Part shown: positions 29,282 through 39,136 of the stretch, in pieces
How the letters are laid out: each line of letters starts with the position of its first letter
Position numbering within the stretch: position 1 is the first letter of the stretch
DNA from: an uncultured Clostridia bacterium
GTDB lineage: Bacteria; Bacillota_A; Clostridia; TANB77; CAG-508
Direction: 5' to 3'
Length of the DNA: 60,505 bases
Assembly (NCBI GenBank): GCA_947628465.1
Contig: CANQZZ010000002.1
Span: forward strand, 1 to 60,505
The notes under the pieces: model-generated
Told to the model about the DNA's origin: nothing
Databases searched by the model: none
Seen by the model: only the letters and a program-made list of their open reading frames with translations
Translations under genes and position numbers: made by a program

Positions 29282-30439
29282 ATGAATAAAAAATTAAAAA
29301 AAATAATATATAAATTTCCAATACATTTAAATAATTATATAATATTAGAAAGTAATCCAGATTTAGCTGACAATACTTATGCCTTGTATCAAACTCTATT
29401 AGAAAATAAGGTAAATGAAAAATATAAAATATTTTGGTTTGTGGATAATAAAAATTTATATAAAAATATCAATATAAAAAATGTATATTTTATAAATAGC
29501 TTTGGAAAACTTAAATTTTTTGATAAATTAAAAAAACTATATATAAATTATACAGCCAAATATATAATTGATTGTAACAAATTAGTTTATAAAAAAAATA
29601 TACATCAAAAAAGATTGTATTTATCACATGGAATGCCATATAAAGCAGTTCTAGAATATTGTAAATCGATAGGCGATGTAGATTATTTTTTAAGCCTATC
29701 ACCTTTCTTTGATGATAAATTATCTGAATTATGCAATTTAGATAAAAATCAGATTATTCATTTAGGTTTTCCTAGAAATGATGATTTGTTTTCTAAAAAT
29801 GTACATTTAAATAAAATATTAAAAAATAAAAAATATTCAAAAATTATAATGTGGCTTCCAACATATAGGCAAAGAGAAAATAAACTTTCTAATTTAACTA
29901 TGGATAATACATTTGACTTAGGAATCCCTATAATTTATAATACTGAAAATTTACAAATTTTAAATAATCTTTTAAAGGAATTAGATGTTCTTTTAGTATT
30001 AAAGCCACATCCAGCACAAGATTTATCCGTAATTAATGCAGGAAAGCTATCTAATTTTATAATACTTACAGATGATAATTTAAAGAAATCAAATATAAAT
30101 TTATATGAATTTTTATCACAAACAGATGCTTTAATTACAGACTATTCATCTGTATATTATGATTATTTATTAACTGATAAACCTATTGCTATTACAACAG
30201 ATGATTTTGAAGAATATAAAAAAGTCTTTAATATTGTATTTGATAATCCATTTGAAGTAATAAAAGGTGAATATATTAAAGATTTTAACGACTTATTATT
30301 ATTTATTCAAAATGTAGCTTCTGAAAATGATGTAGCTATAGAAGAAAGAATTAAAGCAAAAAATAAATTTCATAAATTTCAAGATAAATTTTCTAGCAAG
30401 AGAGTATATGAATTTCTTGTAAATAAAATTGGACTATAA
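29282..30439 (+). CDS. CDP-glycerol glycerophosphotransferase family
   Basis: 385 residues with YLSHGMPYKAV, LGFPRNDDLF, LKPHPAQD and ITDYSSVYYDYLLTDKPIA. Fifth member of this family in the window and the only one on the plus strand. It is single-domain and soluble or peripheral. Probably adds a polyol phosphate to the polymer made by the tagO operon. Confidence 0.86.
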   Translation: MNKKLKKIIYKFPIHLNNYIILESNPDLADNTYALYQTLLENKVNEKYKIFWFVDNKNLYKNINIKNVYFINSFGKLKFFDKLKKLYINYTAKYIIDCNKLVYKKNIHQKRLYLSHGMPYKAVLEYCKSIGDVDYFLSLSPFFDDKLSELCNLDKNQIIHLGFPRNDDLFSKNVHLNKILKNKKYSKIIMWLPTYRQRENKLSNLTMDNTFDLGIPIIYNTENLQILNNLLKELDVLLVLKPHPAQDLSVINAGKLSNFIILTDDNLKKSNINLYEFLSQTDALITDYSSVYYDYLLTDKPIAITTDDFEEYKKVFNIVFDNPFEVIKGEYIKDFNDLLLFIQNVASENDVAIEERIKAKNKFHKFQDKFSSKRVYEFLVNKIGL

Positions 30440-30453
30440 TTAAGGAGCATGCT

Positions 30454-31971
30454 ATGAAAAACCAAATAAAAGTTGGAAGTATTTTATCTTATGTAGTAAT
30501 TATCCTAAATATGCTTGTAGGTTTGCTTTATACTCCTATAATGATAAGAATAATGGGGCAATCTGAATATGGAACTTACTCTTTAATTTCATCAATTATT
30601 GGGTATCTTACCATTTTAGATTTAGGATTTGGTAACGCAATAATTATTTATACATCAAGATATAGAGTTAAAAATCAAAATGAGGAACAAGCAAAACTAA
30701 ATGGAATGTTTTTAATCATATATTCTATAATTGGTATTGTTGCTGGAATTATGGGTGCAATACTTTATGCTAATATAGATAATATGTTTGCAAACACGAT
30801 GACCACGCTAGAATTACAAAAATCTAAAATAATGACAATAATATTAATTATTAATTTAGTATTTACATTCCCTTTAAGTATTTTCGGTTCAATAATTACT
30901 GCATATGAAAAATTTATATTTTCAAAAATAGTTAATATATTAAGAATAATTTTAATGCCATGTATAATGCTTCCTTTATTATATATGGGTTATAGGTCTG
31001 TAGCAATGACTGTTGTTACAACTATATTAAATATATCATTCTTAGTTATTAATTTAATATATTGTTTAAGTGTAATTAAAATAAAATTTACATTTGGAAA
31101 ATTTAATACAAAATTGCTTAAAGAAATATTTGGATATTCATTTTTCATATTTTTAGCAATAATTGTTGATAAAATAAACTTAAATATCGATCAATTTATT
31201 TTAGGTTCTGTTGTGGGAACTGTAGAAGTAGCAATATATACAATTGCGGCACAAATACAAACTATATATATTTCCTTATCAACTGCAATAAATGGAGTTT
31301 TACTTCCAAAAATTACAATGCTTGTTGAAAATAATGAATCTGATGAAAAAATTTCTGATATTTTTATACAAACAGGTAGACTTCAGTATATAATAATGGC
31401 ATTAATAACTACCGGTTTTGTTATATTTGGGCATGAATTTATTAGAATTTGGGCAGGAGAAGGATATGATAAATCATATTGGACAGAATTAATATTAATG
31501 GTTCCAGCAATTGTTCCATTGATACAAAACGTTGGAATAAATATTCTTCAAGCAAAAAATATGCACAAATTTAGAACTGTGGTATACTTTTTTATAGCAA
31601 TAGCTAATTTATTTATAAGCATACCTCTTGCTAAAAAATTTGGCTCGGTAGGTTCTGCAATAGGAACAAGTATCGCTTGCTTACTAGGTCAATGGATAAT
31701 TATGAATATATATTATTATAAAAAAGCAAACATAGATATCCCTAGATTTTGGAAAAATATATTTAAAATGTCTATTCCAATAATAATCATATTCATACCA
31801 ACACTTTTAATTAACAACATGTATATGTCTTCTAATATAATTATTGTGGGATTGAAAATTTTATTATATACTATAGTATATTCAATTTTATTATGGTTTT
31901 TTGTCTTAAATGATTACGAAAAAGATTTAGTGAGAAAACCAATATTTAGAATTATAAAAAATAAGAAATAA
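30454..31971 (+). CDS. Oligosaccharide flippase (Wzx/PST family)
   Basis: 505 residues with about 14 membrane segments; the N-terminal GSILSYVVIILNMLVGLLYT and IMGQSEYGTYSLI regions match the MATE/PST flippase family. It would turn lipid-linked repeat units to the outer membrane face for polymerisation. Its presence alongside a TagGH exporter implies two export routes in one locus. AAGGAG precedes the start. Confidence 0.88.
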   Translation: MKNQIKVGSILSYVVIILNMLVGLLYTPIMIRIMGQSEYGTYSLISSIIGYLTILDLGFGNAIIIYTSRYRVKNQNEEQAKLNGMFLIIYSIIGIVAGIMGAILYANIDNMFANTMTTLELQKSKIMTIILIINLVFTFPLSIFGSIITAYEKFIFSKIVNILRIILMPCIMLPLLYMGYRSVAMTVVTTILNISFLVINLIYCLSVIKIKFTFGKFNTKLLKEIFGYSFFIFLAIIVDKINLNIDQFILGSVVGTVEVAIYTIAAQIQTIYISLSTAINGVLLPKITMLVENNESDEKISDIFIQTGRLQYIIMALITTGFVIFGHEFIRIWAGEGYDKSYWTELILMVPAIVPLIQNVGINILQAKNMHKFRTVVYFFIAIANLFISIPLAKKFGSVGSAIGTSIACLLGQWIIMNIYYYKKANIDIPRFWKNIFKMSIPIIIIFIPTLLINNMYMSSNIIIVGLKILLYTIVYSILLWFFVLNDYEKDLVRKPIFRIIKNKK

Positions 31972-31988
31972 ATAGGGTGAAATTTATA

Positions 31989-32876
31989 ATGGAAAAACAT
32001 GCATATTTAATAATGGCACATAATAATTTATATGTTTTAGAAAAATTATTAAAACTACTAGATTATGAAAAAAATGATATATTTTTACATGTAGATAAAA
32101 AATGTAAAAAGTTTAACGCTAGCGAATTTAAAAACAAATTAAAGAAATCAAATTTATATATTGTAAAAAGAAAAAATATAGAGTGGGGTTCTCCTAGTCT
32201 AATGATGTGTGAAATCGAATTACTAGAGCAAGCTACTGTTCAATATAAGTATAGTTATTATCATTTACTATCGGAATCAGACATGCCATTAAAATCACAA
32301 AAAAATATACATAGTTTTTTTGAAAAGAATAAAAATAAAGAATTTTTGAATTATTGTGATGAATTTGATAATACAAGAACAAATTGTATAAATTTATTTA
32401 ATAATATGGGAAGAAAGCACAGTAAAATCAATTCAGTTAAATATAGATTAAGAATGGGATTTATAAAATTACAAGTAAGATTAAATTATAACCATATGAA
32501 AAAGTATAAAATGGAAATTAAAAAAGGAGCAAATTGGTTTAGCATAACAGATAACTTAGCAAGGTATATCGTGGATAATAAAAATAGAATAAGAAAAATG
32601 TTTAGGTATTCAATGTGTCCAGATGAGCATTTTTTACAAACATTTTTATGGGATTCAGAATATAGAAAAAATTTATATAAACCTAAAATCATGTGTGCTC
32701 CAAATCTTAGATACATAGATTGGAATAGAGGTCAACCATATGTGTTTAAAAAGGAAGACTATAATTTATTAATTAATTGTAATGAGCTGTTTGCACGTAA
32801 ATTTGATAAAAATACTGATAAAGAAATAATAGATATGCTATATGACTATGTGAAAACGGAGGAAAAAAATGTATAA
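31989..32876 (+). CDS. Core-2/I-branching type beta-1,6-GlcNAc transferase (GT14)
   Basis: 295 residues with YLIMAHNNL at the N-terminus, IFLHVDKK, LLSESDMPLKS and CPDEHFLQT, all features of bacterial GT14 enzymes. Start at ATG 31989 is preferred over an in-frame GTG at 31977 because GGGTG lies at the right distance before it. It adds a sugar branch to a cell-surface glycan; donor not determinable. It overlaps the next gene by 8 bases. Confidence 0.85.
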   Translation: MEKHAYLIMAHNNLYVLEKLLKLLDYEKNDIFLHVDKKCKKFNASEFKNKLKKSNLYIVKRKNIEWGSPSLMMCEIELLEQATVQYKYSYYHLLSESDMPLKSQKNIHSFFEKNKNKEFLNYCDEFDNTRTNCINLFNNMGRKHSKINSVKYRLRMGFIKLQVRLNYNHMKKYKMEIKKGANWFSITDNLARYIVDNKNRIRKMFRYSMCPDEHFLQTFLWDSEYRKNLYKPKIMCAPNLRYIDWNRGQPYVFKKEDYNLLINCNELFARKFDKNTDKEIIDMLYDYVKTEEKNV

Positions 32877-33819
32877 AGTAAGTATAATAGTTCCTATATA
32901 TAACACAGAAAAATACTTAAATAAATGTTTAGATTCATTAGTAAATCAAACATTAAAAGATATAGAAATTATTTTAATAAATGATGGCAGTACAGACAAT
33001 TCACAAAATATAATAGACAAATATTCTGCTAACTATCCAGACAAAATTAAATCTTTTACAAAAGAAAATGGTGGACAAGCTGCTGCTAGAAATTTCGGAA
33101 TAACAAAGGCTTCTGGAGAATACATAGGATTTGTAGATAGCGACGATTGGATAGAACTTAATATGTATGAAGAGTTATATAATAAAGCACTTGGCAAGGA
33201 CTTAGATATTGTTTGTTGTAACGAATATTTAGTAATAAATAATGTAAAAAAGAAAAATTTTAATAGATTGATTTATCCAAATAATATTATTAATAATTAT
33301 ATTATTAGAGAAAGTGGTCCATGTAATAAAATAATAAAACGTCAGTTGATTACAAATAATAATATACATTTTTTAGAAAATAGAATTTATGAAGATTTGG
33401 CAATGATTCCTACTCTCGCATTATACACTAATAAAATTGGATATATCGATTCTTATCTTTATAATTATTTTATTAGAGAAGGCTCTACTATGAATCAAAC
33501 TAAATATAACAAAAAATTAGAAGATATATTTGCTGCTATGGAAGAATTGTCTTCTAAATTTAAAAATAATTATAAAGAAGAATTAGAATATCTTTACATT
33601 ATGCATTTATTACGTGAAGCATCACTAAGATTTCTAAATTATAAAGAGGGTAAAAGTAAAAGAAAAGAAATAATTAATTTAATGAAAAATAAATTTCCTA
33701 ATTGGAAAAATAATAAATATTTTAAAAAAGAAAGTTTTAAAAATCAACTTATATGTAAAATGCTTTATACTAACAATGTTATACCAATTAAAATATTTTT
33801 AATGCTTAAATCTCATTAA
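32869..33819 (+). CDS. GT2 glycosyltransferase
   Basis: 316 residues. VSIIVPIYNTEKYL at the start, NDGSTDNS, NGGQAAARN and the DxD motif FVDSDDW mark an active-looking GT-A enzyme of the capsule/teichoic type. No membrane segment. It is similar along its N-terminal half to the next gene, so the two are likely tandem duplicates with separate sugar specificities. Confidence 0.88.
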   Translation: MYKVSIIVPIYNTEKYLNKCLDSLVNQTLKDIEIILINDGSTDNSQNIIDKYSANYPDKIKSFTKENGGQAAARNFGITKASGEYIGFVDSDDWIELNMYEELYNKALGKDLDIVCCNEYLVINNVKKKNFNRLIYPNNIINNYIIRESGPCNKIIKRQLITNNNIHFLENRIYEDLAMIPTLALYTNKIGYIDSYLYNYFIREGSTMNQTKYNKKLEDIFAAMEELSSKFKNNYKEELEYLYIMHLLREASLRFLNYKEGKSKRKEIINLMKNKFPNWKNNKYFKKESFKNQLICKMLYTNNVIPIKIFLMLKSH

Positions 33820-33866
33820 TAATTATTAAATATTCCATAAATTAAATAAATTTAGGTGATTAAAGA

Positions 33867-34850
33867 ATGGCTAAAGTAAGTATAATTGTGCCAGTATATA
33901 ATGTAGAAAAATATTTAGAAAAATGTTTAGATTCTTTAGTAAATCAAACATTCAAAGATATTGAAATAATTATAGTAAATGATGGCAGTACTGATAATTG
34001 CAAAAAAATAATTGATAAATATTATGCAAAATATAATAATCTCATTAAAGTGATAAATCAAGAAAATAAAGGTCTTGGAGCTGCAAGAAATACTGGATTA
34101 AAATCGGCTACTTCTGATTATATAATATTTGTAGATAGTGATGATTATGTAGAACCTAATATGGCTTATGAAATGTACAATAAAATATTACAAGAACAAG
34201 CTGATTTTGTAATATGTGGTTTTAATGTAATAAATGAACATTATGACCTAATTTCTAAAACATTTCCAAATAAGTATGAAACATATAATTTTAATACTCA
34301 AATGATTTTTGGAAACCTTTGTGCATGGAATAAAATTATAAAAAAAAGTTTATTAGATGATGATTTAAATTTTAGAAATAATGTATGGTATGAGGATATT
34401 GATTTTAGTTTTAAATTATTCTTAAAATCTAAAAAAATGTGTATCTTACATAAAAATTTATATAATTATTTATTGAGGCAAGGCTCAATTATGAACTCTA
34501 ATAATTTACGCAAAAATTTAGATTTAATAGATGCCTTTAATGAAATAATAAACTATGCAAAACAAAATAATTGTTTTAATAAATATTATGATGAAATTGA
34601 ATTTTTAGTAATAGATCATTTATATATTTCTTGCATAGTAAGAATACTTACAAATAATAATTCAAATAAAAATGAAAAAAAAGAATTATTAAATATTATT
34701 TTTGAATATATAAATAATAATTTTAAAAATTATTCAAAAAATAAATATATAAAATTATTATCATTAAATAGAAAATTAATTTTTTATTTAATACATTTTA
34801 AATTATATAATATTGTAAAAATCATATTTAAAATAAAAAATAGAAAGTAG
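33867..34850 (+). CDS. GT2 glycosyltransferase
   Basis: 327 residues with VSIIVPVYNVEKYLEKCLD, NDGSTDNC, GAARN and FVDSDDYVE. Soluble, complete GT-A catalytic core, C-terminal third very Asn/Lys-rich. Paralogue of 32869-33819. It adds a sugar to a lipid-linked repeat; donor and linkage unknown. Confidence 0.88.
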   Translation: MAKVSIIVPVYNVEKYLEKCLDSLVNQTFKDIEIIIVNDGSTDNCKKIIDKYYAKYNNLIKVINQENKGLGAARNTGLKSATSDYIIFVDSDDYVEPNMAYEMYNKILQEQADFVICGFNVINEHYDLISKTFPNKYETYNFNTQMIFGNLCAWNKIIKKSLLDDDLNFRNNVWYEDIDFSFKLFLKSKKMCILHKNLYNYLLRQGSIMNSNNLRKNLDLIDAFNEIINYAKQNNCFNKYYDEIEFLVIDHLYISCIVRILTNNNSNKNEKKELLNIIFEYINNNFKNYSKNKYIKLLSLNRKLIFYLIHFKLYNIVKIIFKIKNRK

Positions 34851-34857
34851 GGTCTAA

Positions 34858-36195
34858 ATGGAAAAAATTAAAAACTTAAAAAACAAAATAAATTTTGAAA
34901 ATATTTTTATTGTGTATATAATATTACAACCAATCATCGATATTATAACTTCTTTATGTGTAAGGCACTTATCAGAGCAGTTGACTCTTGGAATTTTTGT
35001 AAGAGCTTTCTTTATGGTTTGTCTAATTATATATACTCTTTTTAAAGCAAATAAAAAGGATAAATGGAAAATATTAATATATTATTCACTTATATTTATA
35101 TACTGCATTGCATTTTTAGTAAATAGCTATTTAAAATTTGGATTTTCATTAATATTCACTCAAATAAAAGGACTTATCAAAACATTTTATTTTCCAATAA
35201 TACTTGCAAGCTTACTCATTTTGTTAAAAGAAAAAAAATATACTTCAAAAATCAAATATTTAAATATATCTTTAGCTATATATGTATTAACGATTGTAGT
35301 TTGCAAAATATTCTCTGTAGGCTATGCAACATATCCTTTAAAAGGAAATAGCGGCACAATTGGTTTATTCTATGCTGGAAATGAAATTAGTGCAACTATT
35401 GCTATGCTTTCACCTCTATGTTTTGGATTATTTATATCACAAAAGTTTAACATATTTAATGCAATACTATGCGTACTTTCTGTTTTTGCAATGTTAGAGA
35501 TTGGAACAAAAGTAGCATTTATATCAATAATTGTATTATTAATAATTTCATTAATCTTTTCAATCATAAATTTATTTAAAAATGATACTAAACAATTTTG
35601 CAAACAATTTGCTACATTAGTTATAATAGTTACTTTAACATTTTTATTCCTTGGTTATACTTCTGGAGGAAAAAATGTAGGCATAAAACCAATTTCTTTT
35701 GTCAAAGAAGAAGTCCCACATCGTAGTGATGATTATTATACTGTCCGACCAGTGGAACCTGCTAAAACTGATGTATTGAGTGGTAGAAGTAAATTTTTAG
35801 CAAATAATATTAAAAAATACAACTCTGGAACAATATTAGATAAATCAGTTGGCTTAGGTTATACTGCTGAAAGTAAAAATGTTGTTAAAGAACGCAAGCT
35901 TGTAGAAATAGATTATTGTGATATATTATTCTGTCATGGTGTCATAGGAACAATTATATATGCAATTCCTTTAATTGCGGTTATATATATTTCAATAAAA
36001 AAATTCTTTACTAATTTTGTTATTAATATAACCAATCAAAAATTATTACTTATAATTTATGCTATATTAATAGGTTTTGGAATTGCTTTAATGGCTGGCC
36101 ACGTATTTACAGCTCCAGCAGTAAGTATGTTCCTAGTTCTAGTAATATTAGAATTATTTATAATGTTATATGAAAGGGATAAAAATAATGAATAA
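34858..36195 (+). CDS. O-antigen polymerase/ligase-like membrane protein (Wzy-like)
   Basis: 445 residues with about 11 membrane segments and a large outside loop (about 275-350) that includes VLSGRSKFLANNIKKY, resembling the Wzy_C/WaaL loop with its conserved Arg. With a flippase three genes upstream it fits a Wzx/Wzy-dependent pathway that polymerises repeats on the outer face. Sequence identity in this family is always low, so assignment rests on topology and context. Confidence 0.7.
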   Translation: MEKIKNLKNKINFENIFIVYIILQPIIDIITSLCVRHLSEQLTLGIFVRAFFMVCLIIYTLFKANKKDKWKILIYYSLIFIYCIAFLVNSYLKFGFSLIFTQIKGLIKTFYFPIILASLLILLKEKKYTSKIKYLNISLAIYVLTIVVCKIFSVGYATYPLKGNSGTIGLFYAGNEISATIAMLSPLCFGLFISQKFNIFNAILCVLSVFAMLEIGTKVAFISIIVLLIISLIFSIINLFKNDTKQFCKQFATLVIIVTLTFLFLGYTSGGKNVGIKPISFVKEEVPHRSDDYYTVRPVEPAKTDVLSGRSKFLANNIKKYNSGTILDKSVGLGYTAESKNVVKERKLVEIDYCDILFCHGVIGTIIYAIPLIAVIYISIKKFFTNFVINITNQKLLLIIYAILIGFGIALMAGHVFTAPAVSMFLVLVILELFIMLYERDKNNE

Positions 36196-37333
36196 AAGAA
36201 TTGTTATTTTAGCTCTTCATTTAGGAACTGGTGGAGCAGAAAAAGTTATATGTAATTTAGCTAATTTATTATCTGAAAAAAATAATGTAAAAATAATATC
36301 AACATATAAACTTGCAGATTCTCCAGCATTTAAAATAAATAACAATGTAGAAGTAGAATATCTAATGGATAATCTTAAACCTAATAAAGAGGAATTTAAA
36401 AATTCTATTAAAAAATGTAAGATAATATCTATTTTTAAAGAAGCATTTAAAAGCCTTAAAATATTATATATGCGAAGACATCTTATGATTAATGCAATAA
36501 AAAACTTAGATTGTGACATAGCTATATCGACCAGAGTTCTACATAATAAAATGCTTGGAAAGTATGGAGATAAAAAAATTATAAAAATAGCACAAGAACA
36601 TAACCATCATAACTACAATCAAAAATATATTAGTAAGGTAATTAATTCTTTAAATAATTTTGATTATTTTATGCCTGTTTCACAAGAACTTGCAAATTTT
36701 TATAATTATAAATTAAAAAGTGAAAATAAACAAACAAAAGTAATATATATACCTAACTTTATTGAAAAATCAACCAATACAAAAAGTACACTTCAAAGCA
36801 AACAATTCATATCTGTTGGAAGGCTAGATAAAATTAAAGGCTTTGATGATTTAATAGATATATTTGATATTTTTCAAACCATTCATCCTGACTGGACTTT
36901 GCATATTGTTGGTGATGGTAGCGAAAAACAAAATTTACAAAATAAAATAAATAAATTAAATTTACAAGGAAAAGTTATATTATGTGGCGCCAAGTTACAA
37001 GAAGATTTAGAAAATGAATATTTAAATTCTTCAATATACTTAATGACCTCTCTATCAGAATCTTTTGGAATAGTATTAGTTGAAGCAGCAAGCTTTGGGC
37101 TTCCTCTTATTGCATTCGATAGTGCGCAAGGATCAAAAGAGATAATTGAAGATAATAAAAATGGCTTTTTAATACCTAATAGAGATAAAAATTTATTTGT
37201 ACAAAAAATTGATGAAATTATACAAAATCCAGAAAAAATGAAATTGTTTTCAGATAATTCACTTAAAATTTCAAATGATTTTCTAAAAGAAAACGTATCT
37301 AAAGAATGGAATAAATTCATAGATAACATATGA
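36188..37333 (+). CDS. GT4 glycosyltransferase
   Basis: 381 residues from ATG 36188, chosen for AAAGGG upstream; a Met at 36170 lies deeper inside the preceding gene. GTGGAEKVICNLA at the N-terminus, VGRLDKIKGFDDL, VGDGSEKQNL and ESFGIVLVEAASFGLP (the E-x7-E motif) define a GT-B, family 4 enzyme. It acts on the cytoplasmic face; donor sugar unknown. Confidence 0.88.
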   Translation: MNKRIVILALHLGTGGAEKVICNLANLLSEKNNVKIISTYKLADSPAFKINNNVEVEYLMDNLKPNKEEFKNSIKKCKIISIFKEAFKSLKILYMRRHLMINAIKNLDCDIAISTRVLHNKMLGKYGDKKIIKIAQEHNHHNYNQKYISKVINSLNNFDYFMPVSQELANFYNYKLKSENKQTKVIYIPNFIEKSTNTKSTLQSKQFISVGRLDKIKGFDDLIDIFDIFQTIHPDWTLHIVGDGSEKQNLQNKINKLNLQGKVILCGAKLQEDLENEYLNSSIYLMTSLSESFGIVLVEAASFGLPLIAFDSAQGSKEIIEDNKNGFLIPNRDKNLFVQKIDEIIQNPEKMKLFSDNSLKISNDFLKENVSKEWNKFIDNI

Positions 37334-37353
37334 GATAGGAGTATTAAATAATA

Positions 37354-38064
37354 ATGCAGGAATATTTTAAAAAGATATATCAAAACTCAGCTAATGAATT
37401 TCATAATTTAGTAAAAGAAAACATGCAAAACAATAAAAAAATGTTTATTGTAACAGCTAATCCAGAGACACTTATGATTGCAGAAAATACTAAGGATTTT
37501 AAAAATGTTTTACTAGATAAAGGAACCACCATCATTGCAGATGGAATTGGCATTGTTAAAGGTGCAAAAATATTAAAGAAAAATATAAAAGAAACAATAC
37601 CAGGAATAGAATTATGCTCAAAATTATTCGAATATTGTAATGAGCTAAACAAAAGCATTTTTCTATTTGGAGCAAAAGAAGAAATTGTAAATAAATTATC
37701 TAATATTATAAAAACCGATTATCCAAATGCAACTCTACTAGGTTATGAAAATGGTTATGTAGAAGATAAACAAAAAGTTTTTGATAAAATGGCAGAATTA
37801 AACCCTGATGTTGTATTAGTAGCACTTGGAATTCCTTTGCAAGAAATTTTAATATTCGATAATTTAGATAAGTTTACAAAAGGAATTTTTGTTGGTGTTG
37901 GTGGCAGTTTTGACGTACTAAGTGGTTTTAAAAAAAGAGCTCCAAAACTTATGAGGAATTGCCATTTAGAGTGGTTATATAGATTAATAAAAGAACCTAA
38001 AAGATGCAAAAGATTTTTTCAAAGTAATATAAAATACATATTTAAACTAAAAAAAGAGGTTTGA
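37354..38064 (+). CDS. tagA: WecG/TagA/CpsF family ManNAc-type transferase
   Basis: 236 residues, the usual TagA length. TANPETLMIAEN, IADGIGIVKGAKIL (with the catalytic Asp) and FVGVGGSFDVLSGFKKRAP are family hallmarks. TagA adds ManNAc from UDP-ManNAc to undecaprenyl-PP-GlcNAc, completing the teichoic acid linkage disaccharide. mnaA (41929) in the same operon makes the donor, supporting the ManNAc role. Confidence 0.88.
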   Translation: MQEYFKKIYQNSANEFHNLVKENMQNNKKMFIVTANPETLMIAENTKDFKNVLLDKGTTIIADGIGIVKGAKILKKNIKETIPGIELCSKLFEYCNELNKSIFLFGAKEEIVNKLSNIIKTDYPNATLLGYENGYVEDKQKVFDKMAELNPDVVLVALGIPLQEILIFDNLDKFTKGIFVGVGGSFDVLSGFKKRAPKLMRNCHLEWLYRLIKEPKRCKRFFQSNIKYIFKLKKEV

Positions 38065-38065
38065 G

Positions 38066-38758
38066 ATGAAAGTTTTAATAATAATTCCAGCTTATAATGA
38101 AGAAAAAAATATAAACAATACCGTAAACCAAATAATATCTCTTAATAATCCAGATATTGATTATATTGTTATTAATGATGGTTCTACTGATAACACATTA
38201 CAAGTTTTAATTGATAATAATTATAATTTTATAAACTTGCCTGCAAATTTAGGAATAGGCGGAGCTGTACAAACAGGATATAAATATGCTATGCGCAATA
38301 ATTATGATATAGCAATACAATTTGATGGAGATGGGCAACACAATGCAGAATATATATCTCAATTAATTACAGAAATTGAAAATGGTAATGATTTAGTAAT
38401 AGGCTCACGCTTCATCAAAAAAGAAGATGGCTTTAAATCAACAAGAGTAAGAAGATTTGGAATTGTTATATTATCTTCACTTATTAAAATATGTACTGGA
38501 AAGAAAATAACAGACCCTACAAGCGGGTTTAGGGCATGTAATAAAAAAGTAATATCATTATTTTGCGAAGATTATCCTAATGATTATCCTGAACCAGATA
38601 CTATTGTTATGATTATAAAGAAAAAATTAAAAGTAAAAGAAATACCTGCAAAAATGAATGAAAGAAAAGAAGGTAAATCCTCTATAAATGTATTAAAATC
38701 TATTTATTACATGATAAAAGTAGCCTTTTCAATCATTATATCAAGTATTATAAATTAG
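38066..38758 (+). CDS. DPM1-like GT2 glycosyltransferase
   Basis: 230 residues: IIPAYNEEKNI, NDGSTDNT, QFDGDGQHN (DxD) and DPTSGFRACN. It is a polyprenol-phosphate sugar synthase-like enzyme without the extra membrane domain. It is followed directly by a DUF2304 gene and two GT39-like membrane transferases, a common set in which this GT2 makes a polyprenyl-phosphate sugar used outside the membrane. Confidence 0.87.
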   Translation: MKVLIIIPAYNEEKNINNTVNQIISLNNPDIDYIVINDGSTDNTLQVLIDNNYNFINLPANLGIGGAVQTGYKYAMRNNYDIAIQFDGDGQHNAEYISQLITEIENGNDLVIGSRFIKKEDGFKSTRVRRFGIVILSSLIKICTGKKITDPTSGFRACNKKVISLFCEDYPNDYPEPDTIVMIIKKKLKVKEIPAKMNERKEGKSSINVLKSIYYMIKVAFSIIISSIIN

Positions 38759-38773
38759 GAGGAAAATAAAAAC

Positions 38774-39136
38774 ATGTCAATAAATCTACGAATTTTTTTA
38801 TTTTTAGTTATAATAGTTTTTATATTATTAATTTTACAAACAATTAAGAAAAAAAGATTGCTACTAAAATATTCTTTACTATGGCTTGCTTCATCATTAT
38901 TAATGCTTATTAGTATTTTATTTCCACAACTTTTAACTTTATTGTGTAATTTGCTAGGAATAGAACTAGTATCAAACCTCGTATTTTTAATAGGATTCCT
39001 TATATTATTAATTTTAACATTTGTACTTACAATTATAGTTTCTAATCAGAAGAAAAAAATAATTATGCTTATACAAGAAGTAGCCATTATAAAAAATGAT
39101 TTAAAGAGGTTAAAGTCTGATGAAAAAGATAATTAA
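38774..39136 (+). CDS. DUF2304 small membrane protein
   Basis: 120 residues with three membrane segments (about 3-23, 32-52, 65-90) and a short basic cytoplasmic tail. DUF2304 proteins commonly sit next to DPM1-like GT2 genes, as here, and may act as membrane partner of that enzyme. It overlaps the next gene by 17 bases. Function not established. Confidence 0.8.
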   Translation: MSINLRIFLFLVIIVFILLILQTIKKKRLLLKYSLLWLASSLLMLISILFPQLLTLLCNLLGIELVSNLVFLIGFLILLILTFVLTIIVSNQKKKIIMLIQEVAIIKNDLKRLKSDEKDN

